DNA of 64,000 bases from G963691835 sp963691835. Lineage in GTDB: Bacteria > Pseudomonadota > Alphaproteobacteria > Thalassobaculales > Thalassobaculaceae. The translations under genes were made by a program, and so were the position numbers. The stretch is taken from NCBI GenBank assembly GCA_963691835.1, contig OY829383.1, positions 3,658,001-3,722,000 on the forward strand, read 5' to 3'. Below are positions 34,404-43,247 of this stretch, piece after piece (within the stretch, counting starts at the first letter, position 1; each line of letters starts with the position of its first letter). A model generated the notes under the pieces. The model did not search any database. It was not told where the DNA came from and saw only the letters and a list, made by a program, of their open reading frames with translations.

Positions 34404-35189
34404 TCAAACGACAGGACTTTTCCCGCCGTCCACATTGATCGAAACCCCAGCAACATAGGACGCCATGTCGGAGGCAAGAAAACAGGCTACGTTCGCAAAC
34501 TCCTCAGCGTGGCCGACGCGGCCGAGCGGAATGCCTTTTGCCATCCCTTTGAGGTAATCCTCGTAGCTTCCGGTTCCGGGGGCGGCCTCGTGACGGCGCA
34601 CCCACTGATCACTGTCGATCAAGCCGACGTGCAGCGCGTTGACCAGCACGCCGAACGGGGCGGCTTCGTTCGCCAAAACTTTCGTCAAAGCGAGACCCGC
34701 TGCCCGCGACACCGCGGTGGGGGCGCCCTCGCCAGCCGGAGCCTTTGCCCCGATGTTGAGAACGTTGATGATCCGGCCCCATCCCTTCTCCTTCATGGAT
34801 GGAAGGGCCAGCCGGCAAAGGCGGATCGCCGCGAAGAGTTTCAGATCGAGATCTTCCTGCCAGACTTCGTCGGTCTGCTCCAGGAAAGGGCCCCGCTTTG
34901 ACGAGCCGGCGTTGTTCACCAGAATATCGATACCCCCCAGCCGTTCTGTGACAGCGGTGTGAAGGGCGTCACACCCCTCTGCGGTCGATACGTCGCCGCC
35001 GAAGGCCTCGACCGAATTGCTTCCGGTCGCGGACCGGATCTCCTCTACCGCTTCAGAGAGGGGGCCGTCTCGCCTCGCCGCTATCGCGACACTTGCGCTA
35101 GCCTCGGCAAAGCGCCGGGCCATTGCGCGTCCAAGCCCGAGGCTGCCTCCCGTGATTAGGGCGACCCGGCCATCCAAACGCACGTCCAT
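34404..35189 (-). CDS. SDR-fold protein lacking the catalytic Ser-Tyr-Lys
   Basis: 261 residues from ATG 35189 (a TTG at 35198 is also in frame). The Rossmann fold is normal: LITGGSLGLGRA cofactor loop, DILVNNAGSS and the end YVAGVSINVDGGKSPVV. The active site is not: the serine position is N145 (NVLNIGAK), the tyrosine position is T158 and the lysine position is R162 (APTAVSRAAGLALTK). Related SDR-like proteins with a TxxxR or similar sequence exist, but without Tyr and Lys the normal hydride-transfer chemistry is not expected. It could be a partner or regulatory subunit of the neighbouring, intact SDR. Confidence 0.82.
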   Translation of the reverse strand: MDVRLDGRVALITGGSLGLGRAMARRFAEASASVAIAARRDGPLSEAVEEIRSATGSNSVEAFGGDVSTAEGCDALHTAVTERLGGIDILVNNAGSSKRGPFLEQTDEVWQEDLDLKLFAAIRLCRLALPSMKEKGWGRIINVLNIGAKAPAGEGAPTAVSRAAGLALTKVLANEAAPFGVLVNALHVGLIDSDQWVRRHEAAPGTGSYEDYLKGMAKGIPLGRVGHAEEFANVACFLASDMASYVAGVSINVDGGKSPVV

Positions 35190-35465
35190 CCGTCTCAACT
35201 CCCTCGATCATGATTTTCCGACACCGTAGGAAATGGCGTGACCGGAACGCCACTCTTTTGTCCGGCGGGTCAATAATTCGAGGGTGGTTTGAGCCTATTC
35301 ATCTTGAAGAGTTGGATTCCAACCATATCGGAACTAAAACAATCTCTGCGAATGAGGTTTTGTCGATCGCCTTGTTGGTTTGGATGACCTCCGGTTTCAA
35401 AGGTAGATTGACAGTTTCGAGTGGGTGTAGGCGGTCTATCCCACTGATAGGTTGTTGAGGTGCGG

Positions 35466-36506
35466 ATGTCCGTGGCGTCGTCGGAAGTTGACAAGCCGAG
35501 TAAGGAAGAAGAGGAGGCGATTGACTCCCTTCACACCCTTCCGCTGTCCATCATCCCTCTGGAGACCCCAGGCCTGCGCAAGGCCTATATGATCAAGAAC
35601 GCGCGCCTTGAGACCGTGATTGAGCTGTTCAAGGACGGCACATCGGGCAGTGGGCAGATCGCGCCGAATGAGTTGGCCGGGTTTTTCCACGATGAAGGCG
35701 GACGGCTTTCCCGGGACATTCTCATTCTCGAGAAGCTGATGATCCTGGAATCGTTCGATGTCTATTCCCTGCGGATTCAGCTTCGTAACTTGGACATCGG
35801 TTTCGAAGAGCATGAGGCTCTGAACCTATCCCCGTCCAAGCGGGCCGAGTTGACCGAGTATATGAGGACCTTTACCCGGCCTCTCATTCAACGGGTCTAT
35901 GGCGAGAGCCAGGATATCGAAGACGTCAGCCAAATCATCGCCATGCTGGTTCGGCCGAACCGTGAAGAGGCGATGAAACAGCTCAAAATGCTCGCGAAGG
36001 AACTGGGCATTTCGCTGAGTGAGGTTCCGACCTTCCTGGAACGATACGGCGACATCTTCCTGTCACTCTCGTACTTCCGGAACTGTCTCGACCAGTTGAT
36101 GAGCGAAATCCCGGCGTTCCTGAACTGGATGGGAGAACTCAAGACCAACTATCAGGTCACCAACGACCCGAACCAGCTCAAGAACATCCTTCAGATTGAA
36201 GAGGATCTGAACGAGATCTCGACGTCCATCGTGGGCCGGTTTGAGTTCTTCGATCTTCGAAGCCGTGATTTCTGGGACGACATCAACGCCGAGGCGTTTC
36301 AAGAGTTCCGCGATTTGATTACAGCGCACCACGTCAGCATCGGCGCCGTGTTGTGCGGCCTCGCGGTTAAGATGGCGCTTTGGAATGAGCGGTTCCCCGC
36401 CCGTGCCGGCGGCCCCGTGAAGCGGCTGGAGTTCGTCAACTCCGAGATCCGGCCCGGGCTCCGTCACATCAAGCAGATCGAGCAGAAAGTCGGCTCGATC
36501 GGCTGA
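35466..36506 (+). CDS. conserved-looking protein of unknown function
   Basis: 346 residues from ATG 35466 with GAGG 6 nt upstream (GTG 35460 also in frame). I do not recognise a domain. It is soluble, largely helical and rich in charged residues. The stretch RRLSRDILILEKLMILESFDVYSLR and a region around RPNREEAMKQLKMLAKELGISLSEVP look well structured; there is no signal peptide or membrane helix. A weak resemblance to proteins seen in other Rhodospirillales is remembered, not checked. It converges on the TPR gene with an 18-bp gap. Confidence 0.7.
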   Translation: MSVASSEVDKPSKEEEEAIDSLHTLPLSIIPLETPGLRKAYMIKNARLETVIELFKDGTSGSGQIAPNELAGFFHDEGGRLSRDILILEKLMILESFDVYSLRIQLRNLDIGFEEHEALNLSPSKRAELTEYMRTFTRPLIQRVYGESQDIEDVSQIIAMLVRPNREEAMKQLKMLAKELGISLSEVPTFLERYGDIFLSLSYFRNCLDQLMSEIPAFLNWMGELKTNYQVTNDPNQLKNILQIEEDLNEISTSIVGRFEFFDLRSRDFWDDINAEAFQEFRDLITAHHVSIGAVLCGLAVKMALWNERFPARAGGPVKRLEFVNSEIRPGLRHIKQIEQKVGSIG

Positions 36507-36524
36507 TGCTTGTTTGGCTCACAT

Positions 36525-37679
36525 CTAGTTGGCACCGGTTCCCGTCGTAAGGTCATCCTCGCTTGAGCGGCGCTGCAGCGGCTCTTTGTCTTGCTCTGTC
36601 AGCCAGAAGTAGAGCAGGGCGACCTCGGGATAGTTCTCGAAATAGAGTGTGTTTTGGCGGGCCTGCTCGAGGTGGGTCTTGGCGGCTTCCTCGTCCCCCA
36701 GGACTTCCATCAAATTGGACCAGTAGACGAAAGTCTCGGTCGAGGCCGGGTGGAGACGGGCTGCGTAGGCGAAGCTCGCTTGCGCGCCGTCGGTGTTCTC
36801 AAGTCCCCATTGCGCCACGCCCCGAATGACATGCCCCGTCGACAGCAGGACACCGTCTGATTCATGGGGCCAATACCACGGGTCAATGACGTGGGAGACG
36901 GTTTCAATCGCCTCCTCATACCGGTCGAGTTGGACCAATAGGAATGCCAGGTTCAGCTTGGCAACGTGGAACTCCGGATCGAATGAAACCGCATCCCGGA
37001 AATGGACCTCCGCTTCGGGAAGGGAGTTCTGGGTCAGATCGATGATCCCGAGGAGGTTCTCAAGATGGGCTCTGTCGGGGTTAACCGGCGCTTTGGGCAG
37101 CCGGGCAATCTGGGCGAGGACGATGTCCTCGAGCTCTTCTAGCTTCTCAGGTTGTCCGAGCATATCATTGAAATCGTTGAGGACAACGGTGTAGGGGTCA
37201 ATCCGAATCAGGATCTCCCGCGCCGCCCGTTGGATGACCACGTCGAAGGTCTCCGCGTCTTCCTGAACGATGTCTACTTCGACCAACCCGGTATCGTTCG
37301 CATGACCGACCACCAACAACCGGACCACATCGTTCTCGACAACGGCGTTCGCATGGAGCCGTGGCGGTACGAAACCGACCATATCCTGGATGTCCCGGAG
37401 CGCGGCCCCCATGTTTGCGAGATCCGCCAAAGCCATCGAAAAGGACTTGTCGCCCGATGAGCGGATGGTGGGCGATGAGATCAGTGAGCGCACGTCGGTC
37501 AGCCGTTGGATCTCGTCAATGAAGCGGGACTCGACAACAGCCGGGCTATAGCCCTGCCCTGAGACCTTTGAGGCGACCGTCGCTTCAAAGTCCAGCGCAT
37601 TTGAATTCACATAGGTGTCGGTGGCGATCAATCCGAACGCCATCATGATGGTCACGAGTGTTGTCAGGGAGAATTCCAC
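36525..37679 (-). CDS. membrane-anchored TPR-like protein
   Basis: 384 residues from GTG 37679, chosen for the strong site GGAGG 7 nt upstream; a TTG at 37769 gives 30 more residues without one. N-terminal membrane helix (FSLTTLVTIMMAFGLIATDTY), then an unclassified domain of about 150 residues (VVIQRAAREILIRID), then TPR-like helical repeats (HLENLLGIIDLTQNSLPEAE; LNLAFLLVQLDRYEEAIETV; AQWGLENTDGAQASFAYAA). TPRs mediate protein contacts, so a scaffold at the membrane is likely. Function unknown. Confidence 0.65.
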   Translation of the reverse strand: MEFSLTTLVTIMMAFGLIATDTYVNSNALDFEATVASKVSGQGYSPAVVESRFIDEIQRLTDVRSLISSPTIRSSGDKSFSMALADLANMGAALRDIQDMVGFVPPRLHANAVVENDVVRLLVVGHANDTGLVEVDIVQEDAETFDVVIQRAAREILIRIDPYTVVLNDFNDMLGQPEKLEELEDIVLAQIARLPKAPVNPDRAHLENLLGIIDLTQNSLPEAEVHFRDAVSFDPEFHVAKLNLAFLLVQLDRYEEAIETVSHVIDPWYWPHESDGVLLSTGHVIRGVAQWGLENTDGAQASFAYAARLHPASTETFVYWSNLMEVLGDEEAAKTHLEQARQNTLYFENYPEVALLYFWLTEQDKEPLQRRSSEDDLTTGTGAN

Positions 37680-37778
37680 GGCCGCCCCTCCGAGGTTTTC
37701 AAGGCATCCGTCGCCCCCACCGGCGACGGGACATCTTATGGAGCGTACACGAGCCTGTTCCTTTGGCAAAATCAGCTT

Positions 37779-37807
37779 AGAGACGAAACCACGATGGTTC
37801 CGTCTCT
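37779..37807 (-). terminator. hairpin downstream of the MttB-like gene
   Basis: On the minus strand AGAGACGGAACC - ATCGT - GGTTTCGTCTCT forms a 12-bp stem with one G-U pair, 46 bp after the MttB-like stop. A weak T tract (GATTTTG) lies a few bases beyond. Likely transcript end. Confidence 0.55.
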
Positions 37808-37852
37808 GCCTGATGGCGGGCCGCCGGAAGAGCGGTCTGGCAGCTTACGCTG

Positions 37853-39436
37853 TCAGACGTTGGAATCCGGGAAGCTCGCCCTTCGGGTCGCGATGAACTC
37901 CTTCAGCGCTTCATCTGTCGCCGGGTCCATCGGCGGCGCCTCATATTCTTCAAGGAGCTGCTTTGCGCGGCTGCCGGAGCGTGTTTCCGCCGTGGACTCG
38001 CCCTCGGCAAGCCATTGCTCGAACGTCGCGTTGTCAGCAATGGTGGAACGGAAGAAGGCCGTCTCGAAGTTGGCTTGCGTGTGGCTGCAACCCAGGAAAT
38101 GCGCGCCCGGCCCAACCTCCTTGATCGCGTCCATGGCTTGACCGTTCTCGGACATGTCCACACCCGCCAGCATGGTCTGCATCATCGCGCACTGGTCCGC
38201 GTCCATGATGAACTTCTCGTACCCGGAGACGAGGCCGCCCTCCAACCAACCCGCGGAGTGCAGGACGAAGTTCACGCCGCCGAGCACGGTCGGCAAAAGC
38301 GTGTTGGCACTCTCATAGGCGGCCTGGGCGTCGGCGACCTTAGAGCCGCACAGGGAGCCGCCGGAGCGGAACGGCACCTTAAGCCGGCGGGCGAGGGCCG
38401 CACAGCCGTAGAGCACGAGTGCCGGCTCCGGCGTGCCGAATGTCGGCGCACCGGACTGCATCGAGATTGAGCTCGCGAACGAGCCGAACACCACAGGCGC
38501 ACCGGGCCGGCAGAGCTGTGCGAAGGCCATACCGGCCATCGCCTCAGCCAACGTCTGGGCCAAGGTGCCCGCCACCGTGACCGGTGACATGGCACCCGCC
38601 AGAATGAACGGGGTGGTGATGACGGCCTGATTGGCTCGGGCATAGGTCTTCAACGCGCCCAGCATGGTCGCGTCCCAGGTCATGGGCGAGTTCGCGTTGA
38701 TCAGGCTGATCAGGACCGTGTTGTCGTCGACGAAGCTGTCGCCGAACAGGATCTTCGCCATGTCGACGCTGTCTTGCGCCCGCAGCGGGTGGGTCACGGA
38801 GCCCATGAACGGTTTGTCAGACAGGGTCATGTGGGCGTGCAGCATGTCGAAATGCCGCTTGTTCACTGGCAGGTCCACTGGCTCGCACACGGTTCCGCCG
38901 GAGTGATGCATCGCCGGCGACATGTAGGCGAGGCGGACGAAGTTCCGGAAGTCCTCAATCGTTGCGTACCGGCGACCACCTTCCAGGTCCCGAACGAACG
39001 GTGGACCATAAACAGGCGCGAACACTGTGCTGCCGTCACCGATGACGACGGAACGTTCCGGATTCCGGGCGTGTTGGGTGAAACTAGAAGGCGCGGTTTT
39101 GAGAAGCTCTCGCGCCAGTCCGCGTGGGATATGAACCCGCTCTCCGTCCACTTCGGCACGGGCGTCCCGCCAAAGGGCAAGCGATTCCTCATCCTCGCGG
39201 AACTCAATCCCGACTTCCCAGAGGATGGTTTCGGCATTCGCCTCAATGATCTGGAGGCCTTCCTCGCTCAACACATCCATCACCGGAATCTTCCGGGAGA
39301 TGTAGGGGAACTGAACGAGTTTCGGTTTGGACCGGACGGCCCGCCGGGCTTCCCGCCCCCCCGATGCTCGGCCGGCACGGGCGCGCCGGGCCGGGGCCTG
39401 CTCAACGGTCTCTGCCGCGTTTGCTTCTTCAGACAT
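37853..39436 (-). CDS. trimethylamine methyltransferase (MttB) family protein, no pyrrolysine
   Basis: 527 residues. Cobalamin-dependent methyltransferase fold of the MttB superfamily, in which members move a methyl group from a quaternary or tertiary amine to a corrinoid protein. In pyrrolysine-containing MttB the pyrrolysine falls in a GxG-O-LESG region; here the corresponding stretch reads LHSAGWLEGGLVSGYE with no in-frame amber codon, so this is a non-Pyl homologue as in the glycine-betaine enzyme MtgB. The basic first 40 residues are low-complexity. No corrinoid protein gene is adjacent. A relation to the methylated-amine genes at 48.5-55.3 kb is possible. Confidence 0.82.
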   Translation of the reverse strand: MSEEANAAETVEQAPARRARAGRASGGREARRAVRSKPKLVQFPYISRKIPVMDVLSEEGLQIIEANAETILWEVGIEFREDEESLALWRDARAEVDGERVHIPRGLARELLKTAPSSFTQHARNPERSVVIGDGSTVFAPVYGPPFVRDLEGGRRYATIEDFRNFVRLAYMSPAMHHSGGTVCEPVDLPVNKRHFDMLHAHMTLSDKPFMGSVTHPLRAQDSVDMAKILFGDSFVDDNTVLISLINANSPMTWDATMLGALKTYARANQAVITTPFILAGAMSPVTVAGTLAQTLAEAMAGMAFAQLCRPGAPVVFGSFASSISMQSGAPTFGTPEPALVLYGCAALARRLKVPFRSGGSLCGSKVADAQAAYESANTLLPTVLGGVNFVLHSAGWLEGGLVSGYEKFIMDADQCAMMQTMLAGVDMSENGQAMDAIKEVGPGAHFLGCSHTQANFETAFFRSTIADNATFEQWLAEGESTAETRSGSRAKQLLEEYEAPPMDPATDEALKEFIATRRASFPDSNV

Positions 39437-39747
39437 GGCTGATGCCTCTCAACTCACAATGTCCAATTGTCGATCCCCGCCGCGTGCCGATCTTGCGACG
39501 GGACGACGTCCAGGCGTCGCCGATGAACCAGATCTGGGTCGCGGGACTGATCGGAGACGGGATGGATCACGCCTGGGTGAGCCGCATCTGGCGGTTTGAC
39601 CGTCAACGATCTGGGTGAGAGACTATTCAGAATGGTTGGGTCATTTGGCCCTTTTGGCTGTCGGTCAGGCCTGGGCGGAGAGGTGATAGTGAAAGCGTTC
39701 CCGGTCCTGGCGTGATCGTGGCAGCCGTCCCGATACCGGAGGAAGAA
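39437..39747. other. 311-bp intergenic region
   Basis: Lies between the divergent MttB-like and secreted-protein genes. It contains the short inverted repeat ACAAT (39456-39460) / ATTGT (39466-39470) near the MttB start. A 31-codon frame (39523-39618) has no ribosome site and is not called. Confidence 0.4.
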
Positions 39748-40581
39748 ATGATGATCCGTACCCTTGTCTTCGGCGCTGTCGGTGTCGGCATGACAGTTGG
39801 TGCTCTGTTTGGCCCCGGCGAGGTCCGTGCCGCCGAAGAGACGGTCGTCCCACCCCAGGTTCTTGGGCTTGTCGCAGTTCGCACGCCGTTGAAACTCCAG
39901 TGCCACAACGGTGACTGCACCGGTTTCTTCACCGCGTTCTGCCTTCAGGAAGAGCGGCCGCGGCCGGTTGCCGGGCAGATCTACGATCCCGCAGGACATG
40001 GCGATGTGACGCTGGTGGTGACCAAAGCGGACGGGTCGGTAACCGAGTTCTCCGCCGCGGGGCTTCTCCACTTTGAGAGCCGGGGCAAGTACACGTCGGT
40101 TGAGATCAGCATGCCGGAGAAGCGGTTGGCGTCGCTGGGCGCCACAGAGGTTGCGGTGCGTGTTCCGCCGCGGGTTGCCCTTGTGCCCCGCATGGAAACG
40201 CCGGTTGCCGCTGATATGCAGCAATCCGACATGGAAACCGCGACGGGCGAGCCGCGCCTTTTCGCAGAGGGCTACTTCGAAGGCGCCCGCCCGGAGGCTC
40301 AGGCCGCCCGGGTGCTGACGCGTCTGATCAATCTCGTGCCGACCGGCCCGGCGCCGGCGCAGTCCTTTGGCGACCGCCTTTGGCAGGACGTCGAACTCGA
40401 AGGGGTGCTGGGGGATGTCGGCGGTGAGGCCAAGGACCGTGCCCGTGCGAGCCACGACCGGTGCGCGTTCTATGCGGACCACGGTTACAAGGTGACGATG
40501 CGCGGCTGCCTTGAGAAGAGCCACGACGATTTGCTCCGCTCGCTGAACACCGAGTACTGGGAAGGGGAGGCTGGTCTCTAA
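39748..40581 (+). CDS. secreted protein of unknown function
   Basis: 277 residues from ATG 39748 with GGAGGAAG upstream. The start MMIRTLVFGAVGVGMTVGAL ending at EVRAAEE is a Sec signal peptide. The mature protein has four or five cysteines (QCHNGDC, AFC, DRCAFY and MRGC), suggesting disulfide bonds in the periplasm, and two beta-rich halves. No known domain recognised. A hairpin (40611-40640) follows, so the gene is probably a single transcript. Confidence 0.65.
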   Translation: MMIRTLVFGAVGVGMTVGALFGPGEVRAAEETVVPPQVLGLVAVRTPLKLQCHNGDCTGFFTAFCLQEERPRPVAGQIYDPAGHGDVTLVVTKADGSVTEFSAAGLLHFESRGKYTSVEISMPEKRLASLGATEVAVRVPPRVALVPRMETPVAADMQQSDMETATGEPRLFAEGYFEGARPEAQAARVLTRLINLVPTGPAPAQSFGDRLWQDVELEGVLGDVGGEAKDRARASHDRCAFYADHGYKVTMRGCLEKSHDDLLRSLNTEYWEGEAGL

Positions 40582-40608
40582 GCAGACCTCCCAGCTCCAG
40601 TTTAACTC

Positions 40609-41358
40609 TCAGGCGATCCCTTCGGACGAGGGGATCGCCTTTGCTATCTGGGCAAGGCGGTGCGTGGTTGCAGGGTCTCTGGCCGAAGTCAGCGTGTCCG
40701 GCTGCCAATGCCGCTGAAAGGCGGTTAGCGCGGACCGGGTTTGCGCGTCCATCGGCTGATCATCGTTGTAGCCGACCTCATACCCGACCCGTCTCAGCAA
40801 GCTCCGGGTTTCCGCAAGCGAGAGGGCGGGTGCGGCCGGTGGCAGCCCCGCCGGGTCAGGCCAAAGACCGACCCCTGCTTCCGCGAGACGTGCCCAGGGA
40901 AACAACTCACCGGGATCTTCCTTGCGATCGGGCGCCACGTCAGAGTGGCCCAGGACCCGATGGGTCGGAATGGACCAGCGATCCACGATTTCCAAGCAGA
41001 GTTCCTGGACCGCTACCATTTGGGCCTCGGGGAAGGGGCGGTAGCCGAACTCATGCCCCGGATTGACGATTTCCACCCCGATGGAGCGGCTGTTGATATC
41101 AACCTCTCCCGCCCAATAGGCGCGACCGGCATGCCAAGCCCGGCGTTCCTCTTCAACCAACCGGTAGACCGTACCGTCCTCATCAATGACCCAGTGCGCA
41201 CTCACGCTTCCGTCGCTCTCGGTTAGCCGGGCAAGGGCGTCTTCGGCAGTCCGCATGCCGGTGTAGTGCAGGACGAGCATGTCCACGATCACGCGGTCGC
41301 CGACGGCCGGCCGCCGGGGACCGTGGTTGGGGGAGGGAGTGTCGACGATCCTGATCAT
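40609..41358 (-). CDS. N-acetylmuramoyl-L-alanine amidase (AmpD/AmiD-like)
   Basis: 249 residues from ATG 41358; a GTG at 41370 would give a GTGA overlap with the ABC-F stop. Amidase_2 domain: zinc ligands H in MLVLHYTGM, H in THRVLGHSDVAP and the aspartate of VAPDRKEDPG. The C-terminal 60 residues resemble the peptidoglycan-binding domain (LLRRVGYEVG, TRSALTAFQRHW). No signal peptide, so it acts in the cytoplasm on recycled muropeptides, like AmpD. Confidence 0.88.
   Translation of the reverse strand: MIRIVDTPSPNHGPRRPAVGDRVIVDMLVLHYTGMRTAEDALARLTESDGSVSAHWVIDEDGTVYRLVEEERRAWHAGRAYWAGEVDINSRSIGVEIVNPGHEFGYRPFPEAQMVAVQELCLEIVDRWSIPTHRVLGHSDVAPDRKEDPGELFPWARLAEAGVGLWPDPAGLPPAAPALSLAETRSLLRRVGYEVGYNDDQPMDAQTRSALTAFQRHWQPDTLTSARDPATTHRLAQIAKAIPSSEGIA
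40611..40640. terminator. 10-bp hairpin shared by convergent genes
   Basis: AGGCGATCCC (40611-40620) pairs with GGGATCGCCT (40631-40640) across a 10-nt loop. It lies 29 bp after the stop of the secreted-protein gene and over the last codons of the amidase gene. On the plus strand it is followed by TTGCTAT. Confidence 0.6.
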
Positions 41359-41366
41359 GCCGGCTC

Positions 41367-43244
41367 TCACGCAGTTCGGGCGCGTTCCAGATCTTCGCGC
41401 CGTTCTTCCAGTTCAAGCCAGCGTTCCTCGGCGGCCTCCAACTCAGACCGTGCCGCCTCCAGCCGGGTGGTAGCGGACGCGAAGCGTTTGGGCTTCTTGT
41501 GGTAGAGGTCCGGGTCCGCGATCTCTGTCTCCAAGCCGGAGATTTCCTCCGACAACTCGGACATTCGGGTGGGGAGAGAGTCCAACTCCCGCTGTTCCTT
41601 GTAGCCGAGCTTGACAGCGGCTCTGGCCGGGGAGGCCGCCTTCTCGGAGGACTTTTTCTCCGGTCGCGATTTGTTTGCGTCGGAAGCAGCATCCTCGCCA
41701 GCGGCGGTAGGGCGTTGAGACAGGTAGTCCGTGAATCCGCCAGCGTATTCCATAATGTCGCCATCGCCTTCGACGGCAATGATCGAGGTGACCGTCCGGT
41801 CCAGGAAATCGCGATCGTGGCTTACCAGAATGATCGTTCCGTCGTACTCGGCAAGGACATCCTGGAGGAGGTCCAGGGTCTCGATGTCCAGGTCGTTCGT
41901 GGGCTCATCCAACACAATGAGATTGTGTGGCTTGGCGAACAGACGGGCCAAGAGAAGCCGGTTCCGCTCTCCACCCGACAGGGATTTCACCTTTGCTTGC
42001 GCCTGACGGTCCTCGAAAAGGAAGTCCCGCAAGTAGGAGACAACGTGCTTCGGTTTGCCGCCTACCTCCACTGTATCCGCACCGTCCGGTGCCAACGTCG
42101 CCCAGAGGGAGGTTTCTGGATCGAGCTGTTCCCGGTATTGGTCGAAATAGACCGCCTCCACACCGAAGCCGACGCGAACCCGGCCTTTATCCGGCTTCTC
42201 CGCCTCGATCAACATTTTCAGCAACGTGGTCTTGCCAGCGCCATTGGGCCCGATCAACCCGATACGGTCCCCCCTGCGCACAAGCGTCGAGAACTCCTGG
42301 GCGATGATCTTCTCGGAGCCGTCCGGGTTGGTGAAGGTCTTGGAGAGGTGGTTGGCTTCGACCACCAACTGCCCGCCCCGTTCGGCGTCAGAAAGGCTGA
42401 ACCGGACCTCGCCGGGGCGCCGCAGCCAGTCTGCTTTGTCCCGGCGCAGACCCGTCAGCGCGCGCACCCGGCCTTCGTTCCGTTTACGGCGCGCCGTCAG
42501 TCCCTCGCGCAGCCAGCGGGTCTCCTCCGCGATCTTCCGGTCGAGTTTCTTGCGCTCGACCTCTTCGTCGGCCTGTAGTTTCTCCGCCCATTCCTGGAAG
42601 CCGTCAAAGCCCCGCGACTGACGCCGGATCTGGCCGCGGTCGAGCCAAAGAGTCCGGTTCGACAGGGCCGACAGAAAACGCCGGTCGTGGCTGATCATCA
42701 GAAGCCCGCCGGCGAAGCGCCGAAGCTCATTCTCAAGCCACTCAATGGTGGGTAGATCCAGGTGGTTCGTCGGCTCATCCAGGAGCAGGATGTCCGGCTT
42801 TCCAACCAGAGCCCGCGCGATCGCCACCCGGCGGCTCTCACCCCCCGAGAGCCCGTCCATCAGGCGTTCGCCGTCAAGCCGAAGGTGGATGAGGACCGCG
42901 TCGACCACATGCTCCGTCGGCACGTCCCGCTCTGCCGGAGGGATGGCGTCGGCGACGTGTTCACGGACGGTGATGCCGCGCGGCAACCTCGGGTCCTGGG
43001 GCAGATAGGCGATCCGGGCACCCGGTTGAACGAAGCGGTCCCCATCGTCGATATCGATCTCACCGCTGAGCGCCTTAAGCAGAGTGGACTTGCCGCTGCC
43101 ATTGCGCCCAACGAGGCAGATGCGATCACCGCGAGATACCGAGACGTCGGCGTCCTCGAACAAGACCCGGTCGGCAATGGCCACACGGGCGCCCCGCAAG
43201 GCGACGACCGGTGGTGTCGCGGAGGATCTTTCAGGTCTTCCCAT
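41367..43244 (-). CDS. uup: ABC-F family ATPase (Uup-like)
   Basis: 625 residues. Two ATP-binding cassettes without membrane domains: Walker A GRNGSGKST and GPNGAGKTT, signatures LSGGESRR and LSGGERNRL, Walker B ILLLDEPTNHLDL and LIVLDEPTNDLDI. The linker between them is positively charged and helical, and the C-terminal ~90 residues form a coiled coil as in Uup. ABC-F proteins act on ribosomes or DNA structures. It lies 3 bp after the TerB/J-domain gene, same strand. Confidence 0.88.
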   Translation of the reverse strand: MGRPERSSATPPVVALRGARVAIADRVLFEDADVSVSRGDRICLVGRNGSGKSTLLKALSGEIDIDDGDRFVQPGARIAYLPQDPRLPRGITVREHVADAIPPAERDVPTEHVVDAVLIHLRLDGERLMDGLSGGESRRVAIARALVGKPDILLLDEPTNHLDLPTIEWLENELRRFAGGLLMISHDRRFLSALSNRTLWLDRGQIRRQSRGFDGFQEWAEKLQADEEVERKKLDRKIAEETRWLREGLTARRKRNEGRVRALTGLRRDKADWLRRPGEVRFSLSDAERGGQLVVEANHLSKTFTNPDGSEKIIAQEFSTLVRRGDRIGLIGPNGAGKTTLLKMLIEAEKPDKGRVRVGFGVEAVYFDQYREQLDPETSLWATLAPDGADTVEVGGKPKHVVSYLRDFLFEDRQAQAKVKSLSGGERNRLLLARLFAKPHNLIVLDEPTNDLDIETLDLLQDVLAEYDGTIILVSHDRDFLDRTVTSIIAVEGDGDIMEYAGGFTDYLSQRPTAAGEDAASDANKSRPEKKSSEKAASPARAAVKLGYKEQRELDSLPTRMSELSEEISGLETEIADPDLYHKKPKRFASATTRLEAARSELEAAEERWLELEERREDLERARTA

Positions 43245-43247
43245 TGC

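Noticed and set aside
37836..37857. Second hairpin at the MttB-like stop
   Set aside because: Nine-bp stem with a mismatch, overlapping the coding end; the hairpin at 37779-37807 is the better terminator.
39523..39618. 31-codon frame in the intergenic region before the secreted protein
   Set aside because: No ribosome site, no conservation evidence; likely chance.
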